A stretch of DNA of 16,453 nt. Origin: Solirubrobacterales bacterium. Lineage in GTDB: Bacteria > Actinomycetota > Thermoleophilia > Solirubrobacterales > Solirubrobacteraceae. Below the pieces are notes generated by a model. That model was given only the letters and a program-made list of their open reading frames with translations. It was not told the origin of the DNA and made no database searches. Numbering within the stretch: position 1 is the first letter of the stretch; every line of letters starts with the position of its first letter. Shown here piece by piece: positions 13,622 to 16,453 of this stretch. The stretch is taken from positions 1-16,453 of the forward strand of contig PMKB01000250.1 of the NCBI GenBank assembly GCA_003157595.1, read 5' to 3'. Made by a program: the position numbers and the translations under genes.

Positions 13622-15541
13622 GTGTCCGCAGGCCCCTCGCTCTATCGCCGTCATCGCCCGCGGACCTTCGCCGAGGTGGTCGGCCAGGACCACGTCGTCC
13701 GCACGCTGACCAACGCCGTCGCGCGCGACCGCGTCCACCACGCCTACCTGTTCGTCGGCTCGCGCGGAACCGGCAAGACGTCGATGGCGAAGATCCTTGC
13801 GGCATGCCTGAACTGTGTGCACGGGCCGACGGTGGAGCCCTGCGGCATCTGCGACTCCTGCGTCTCGATCGCCTCGGCGAGCTCGCTCGACGTGATCGAG
13901 ATGGACGCCGCATCATCCAACTCCGTCGATGACATCCGCGCGCTGCGGGAATCGGTCGCCTACGCTCCGGTCTCCGGGCGCCAGAAGATCTACATCCTCG
14001 ACGAGGCGCACATGCTCTCCACCGCCGCCTGGAACGCGTTCCTCAAGACGCTCGAGGAGCCGCCGCCGAACACCGTCTTCGTGCTGGCGACGACCGAGCC
14101 CCAGAAGGTGCCCGCGACGGTCGTCGACCGCTGCCACCGCTTCGACTTCCAGCGCCCGACGGTCGAGCAGATCGCCACCGTGATCGCGCGCACCGCGACC
14201 GCCGAGAGCATCACGATCGGGCCCGAGGCGGTGGCCGTGCTCGCCCGCCACGCCTCCGGCAGCTTCCGCGACGCGCTCGGCACGCTCGAGCAGCTGCAGA
14301 CCTACGCCGGTGGGGAGATCGCCCTCGGCGACGTGCTCGCAGTGCTCGGCATCTCCGACGCCGAGCTGCTCTTCGTCGCCTTCGACGCGATTGCCGGCGC
14401 CGATGCGCGTGGTGCGCTGAGCGCCTGTGCCAACGCGGTGGACGGCGGCCACGACCCGGCGGCGTTCATCCGCGAACTGGAGATCCACGCCCGCGAGCTG
14501 ATGATCGTGCAGATGCAGGGCGGCGGCGTGCCGGCCGAGCTGAGCCTCACGCCGGAGCGCGACGAGCGGCTGGCGGCCCAGGCAGCCGGCCTGAGCTCTG
14601 GCGCGCTGGTGCGCACGCTCGATCTGCTCGCCGCCGCGCTGACACACCTGCGCGCAGGCGCCGACGCGCGCACGCAGCTGGAGCTGGCGATGGTCAAGGC
14701 AGCGCGCGCCGACCTCGACCCGAGCCTCGCCGCCCTCGCCTCGCGGATCGAGCAGCTCGAGCAGCTCGGGCAGGGCGGGCCGCCTGTGCCCGCCGCGCAG
14801 ACCCGGACGCAGGCCGAACCGGCGCGTCTTGCGCGTGCGAGTCCGGTTGCCGGCGCGCAGGCCGATCCGCCCCCCGGGACCGATCCGCCCGTGAGCTTCC
14901 ATCCGCCCCCCGCGCCCGAAACGCCCGCGCAGCCCGAAACGCCCGCGCAGCCCGAAACGCCCGCGCAGCCCGAAACGCCCGCGCAGCCCGAACGTGCCGC
15001 GCAGCCCGAACGTGCCGCGCAGCCCGAAACGCCCGCGCAGCCCGAAACGCCCGCGCAGCCCGAAACGCCCGCGCAGCCCGAACGTGCCGCGCAGCCCGAA
15101 CGTGCCGCGCAGGCGCATGCGGCGCCCGAGCCGGACGGTGTCCCACAGCCGGCGATGGCGGCGAAGGCCGGCGCCGCCGACCTATCCTTGGAGCGGCTCG
15201 TCGGGCTGTGGCCGGATGTCCTCGACACCGTGCGCGCGGGCAACGCGATGTTCGGCGCCGTCGTCGATGTCGCCAGCCCGGTCGAGCTGGCGGGCGATCG
15301 CCTGGTGCTCGCGTTCGCCAAGGACGCCGCCTTTCTGCGCCAGAAGGCGGAGGAGCGTGCGACGCGAAGCGCGCTCGCCGAGGCGGTGCGCGCCGTCACC
15401 GGCCACGCCCTCACGTTCAGCTATGAGCTGCGGGAAGGGCTCCGGGCGCCGCAGCCGCTCAGCGAGGATGAGCTGGTGGCGCGGCTGAAGGACGAGTTCG
15501 ACGCCGAGGAGCTCTCAGACAACGAGGAGGAGGCCCGTTGA
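13622..15541 (+). CDS. dnaX: DNA polymerase III subunit gamma/tau
   Basis: A 639-residue AAA+ clamp-loader ATPase that loads the sliding clamp and, in tau form, links polymerase to helicase. Walker A GSRGTGKTS is at residues 46-54, zinc-module cysteines are C65, C74, C77 and C80 (E. coli 64, 73, 76, 79), Walker B ILDEAH is at 125-130, sensor 1 LATTEPQKVP at 155-164, and the SRC-equivalent Arg is in VDRCHRF (168-174). Clamp-loader domains end near 365. A Pro/Ala/Gln linker (432-497) of 11 hexapeptide repeats precedes a conserved C-terminal domain (about 525-610, LERLVGLWPDVLDTVRAGN). The GTG at 13622 starts right before the conserved LYRRHRPRTF; the longer open frame upstream is antisense to the neighbouring gene. 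No A-rich slippery site for a frameshifted gamma form is seen. Confidence 0.96.
   Translation: MSAGPSLYRRHRPRTFAEVVGQDHVVRTLTNAVARDRVHHAYLFVGSRGTGKTSMAKILAACLNCVHGPTVEPCGICDSCVSIASASSLDVIEMDAASSNSVDDIRALRESVAYAPVSGRQKIYILDEAHMLSTAAWNAFLKTLEEPPPNTVFVLATTEPQKVPATVVDRCHRFDFQRPTVEQIATVIARTATAESITIGPEAVAVLARHASGSFRDALGTLEQLQTYAGGEIALGDVLAVLGISDAELLFVAFDAIAGADARGALSACANAVDGGHDPAAFIRELEIHARELMIVQMQGGGVPAELSLTPERDERLAAQAAGLSSGALVRTLDLLAAALTHLRAGADARTQLELAMVKAARADLDPSLAALASRIEQLEQLGQGGPPVPAAQTRTQAEPARLARASPVAGAQADPPPGTDPPVSFHPPPAPETPAQPETPAQPETPAQPETPAQPERAAQPERAAQPETPAQPETPAQPETPAQPERAAQPERAAQAHAAPEPDGVPQPAMAAKAGAADLSLERLVGLWPDVLDTVRAGNAMFGAVVDVASPVELAGDRLVLAFAKDAAFLRQKAEERATRSALAEAVRAVTGHALTFSYELREGLRAPQPLSEDELVARLKDEFDAEELSDNEEEAR
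14915..15112 (+). repeat. In-frame 18-bp tandem repeat in dnaX (11 copies, hexapeptide PETPAQ/PERAAQ)
   Basis: Eleven 18-bp units encode PETPAQ (T) or PERAAQ (R) in the order T TTTRR TTTRR. The two five-unit blocks (14933-15022 and 15023-15112) are identical base for base, a 90-bp higher-order duplication. All units keep the reading frame, giving a flexible, probably extended linker between the ATPase part and the tau C-terminal domain. Copy number is likely variable between strains. Confidence 0.95.
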
Positions 15542-15879
15542 TGCCCCAGCCGAACATGCAGCAGATGCTCAAGCAGGTCCAGAAGATGCAGGCCGAGGTG
15601 GCGCGGGCGCAGGAGGAGCTCGCGGCGGCCGAGGTGCAGGCGTCCTCCGGTGGCGGCATGGTCAGCGTGCGCGTGAGCGGCGCGCTGGTCGTCAAGGAGA
15701 TTCGCATCGACCCCGCGGCGATCGACCCCGACGACCCGGAGCTGCTGGCCGACATGGTTCTCGCCGCCGTCAACGAGGGGCTGCGGGCCGCTCAGGAGCT
15801 GGCCGCGCAGCGGATGGGCGGCGCGACCGCGGGCCTCGACCTCGGCGCACTCGGCGGCCTTGGACTGCCCGGCTTTTGA
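15541..15879 (+). CDS. ybaB: YbaB/EbfC family nucleoid-associated protein
   Basis: A 112-residue small DNA-binding protein. YbaB/EbfC proteins form 'tweezer' dimers that bind DNA and are nearly always encoded between dnaX and recR. The N-terminal helix (MQQMLKQVQKMQAEVARAQ, 6-24), the strand region GGGMVSVRVSGALVVKEIRI and the acidic DPDDPELLADMVLAAVNE stretch match the family, followed by a Gly/Leu-rich tail. The ATG at 15541 overlaps the dnaX stop (TGATG), and GAGGAGGAGG ends seven bases upstream, which favours it over the TTG one codon earlier. Translational coupling to dnaX and recR suggests a single operon. Confidence 0.95.
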   Translation: MPQPNMQQMLKQVQKMQAEVARAQEELAAAEVQASSGGGMVSVRVSGALVVKEIRIDPAAIDPDDPELLADMVLAAVNEGLRAAQELAAQRMGGATAGLDLGALGGLGLPGF

Positions 15880-16453
15880 GCAGCTACGCGCCCCCGATCG
15901 CGCGCCTGGTCACCGAGCTCTCGAAGCTGCCCGGGATCGGCAACCGCACGGCCCAGCGGCTCGCCTTCCACATCCTGCGCTCAGACGACGCTGACGCCGC
16001 CGCACTGGCCGCCGCGATCACCGAGGTCAAGGAGCGGATCGGGCAGTGCGAGATCTGCTTCAACCTGGCGGAGGGTCCCCGCTGCCGCATCTGCGAGGAC
16101 ACGCGGCGCGATCCGGCGGTGATCTGCGTGATCGAGGATTCCTCGGACGTGATTCCGCTCGAACGCACGCACGAGTACCACGGGCGCTACCACGTCCTCG
16201 GCGGGGCGCTCTCGCCGATCGACGGCGTGGACCCCGACGATCTGCGGATCGACGAGCTCTACAGCCGCGTGCTGGCGGCCGACTCGCCGGTCCGCGAGGT
16301 CGTGCTCGCGACCAACCCGACGACCACGGGCGAGGCGACCGCGCTGCACATCGCAGCCGGCCTGCGCGAGCGTGCGCCGTCGCTGACCGTGACCCGGCTC
16401 GCCAGCGGCCTGCCGGTCGGCTCGGACCTCGAGTACGCCGACGAGGTGACGCT
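15876..16453 (+). CDS. recR: Recombination protein RecR, partial (3' end outside window)
   Basis: The first 192 residues of RecR, which with RecO/RecF loads RecA at gaps. Visible parts are the helix-hairpin-helix LSKLPGIGNRTAQRLAFHI (15-33), the zinc module with C58, C61, C70 and C73 (CEICFNLAEGPRCRIC), and the Toprim domain from VICVIEDSSDV (82-92) through TNPTTTGEATA (146-156). RecR is usually about 198-200 residues, so only a handful of C-terminal residues are missing. The start is the TTG at 15876, which overlaps the ybaB stop as TTGA; no ATG or GTG fits the conserved N-terminus. Confidence 0.95.
   Translation, partial: MSSYAPPIARLVTELSKLPGIGNRTAQRLAFHILRSDDADAAALAAAITEVKERIGQCEICFNLAEGPRCRICEDTRRDPAVICVIEDSSDVIPLERTHEYHGRYHVLGGALSPIDGVDPDDLRIDELYSRVLAADSPVREVVLATNPTTTGEATALHIAAGLRERAPSLTVTRLASGLPVGSDLEYADEVT

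Noticed and set aside
14700..15000. Programmed frameshift site producing a DnaX gamma form
   Set aside because: No A-rich slippery heptamer is visible in the linker region, so only full-length tau is supported.
14915..15112. CRISPR-like array
   Set aside because: The 18-bp units abut with no spacers and stay in frame within dnaX; this is a coding minisatellite.
13913..15118. Long minus-strand open frame across dnaX with a GLRGTF/GLRGRF repeat
   Set aside because: It is the antisense of the dnaX hexapeptide repeat. The sense strand encodes an unmistakable DnaX, and the antisense frame stays open because of GC bias.

Overview
The window is GC-rich, densely packed bacterial DNA (G or C at most third codon positions, frequent GTG and TTG starts, many 1-4 nt gene overlaps). 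Gene content and codon use suggest a high-GC actinobacterium, perhaps of the class Thermoleophilia; this is an impression from protein style and not a proof.

Left two thirds (1-11086, all minus strand, read right to left): twelve genes plus a short upstream ORF lie head to tail, probably as one or two operons. In transcription order they are an aldo/keto reductase, a mu-crystallin/ornithine-cyclodeaminase-family imine reductase, an IlvA-type PLP dehydratase, a compact tryptophan 2,3-dioxygenase, a class V PLP enzyme of the 'cysteine desulfurase-like' type that lacks the desulfurase cysteine, an OsmC-type peroxidase, a 34-codon ORF coupled to a two-cupin protein, and a branched-chain-amino-acid-type ABC transporter (binding protein, LivH, LivM, LivG, start of LivF). 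The layout suggests uptake and breakdown of an amino-acid-like, possibly indole- or tryptophan-derived, compound. A formamidase and a canonical kynureninase are absent, so the pathway is not textbook. A strong intrinsic-terminator hairpin sits between the binding-protein gene and livH and probably sets the binding protein to permease ratio.

Middle (11087-12180): a divergent intergenic region with an AT-rich island, a DUF4389 membrane protein, then a large (about 272 nt) Bacillus-type signal recognition particle RNA with an Alu domain and its own -10 element.

Right end (12164-16453): a minus-strand GT-C-like membrane protein converges on the SRP RNA and diverges from dnaX. dnaX-ybaB-recR follow as a tightly overlapping housekeeping operon. 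The SRP RNA-dnaX-ybaB-recR order is the classic arrangement, here interrupted by the inverted membrane-protein gene. DnaX carries an 11-copy hexapeptide repeat with a perfect 90-bp higher-order duplication. Both window edges cut genes (livF at the left, recR at the right).
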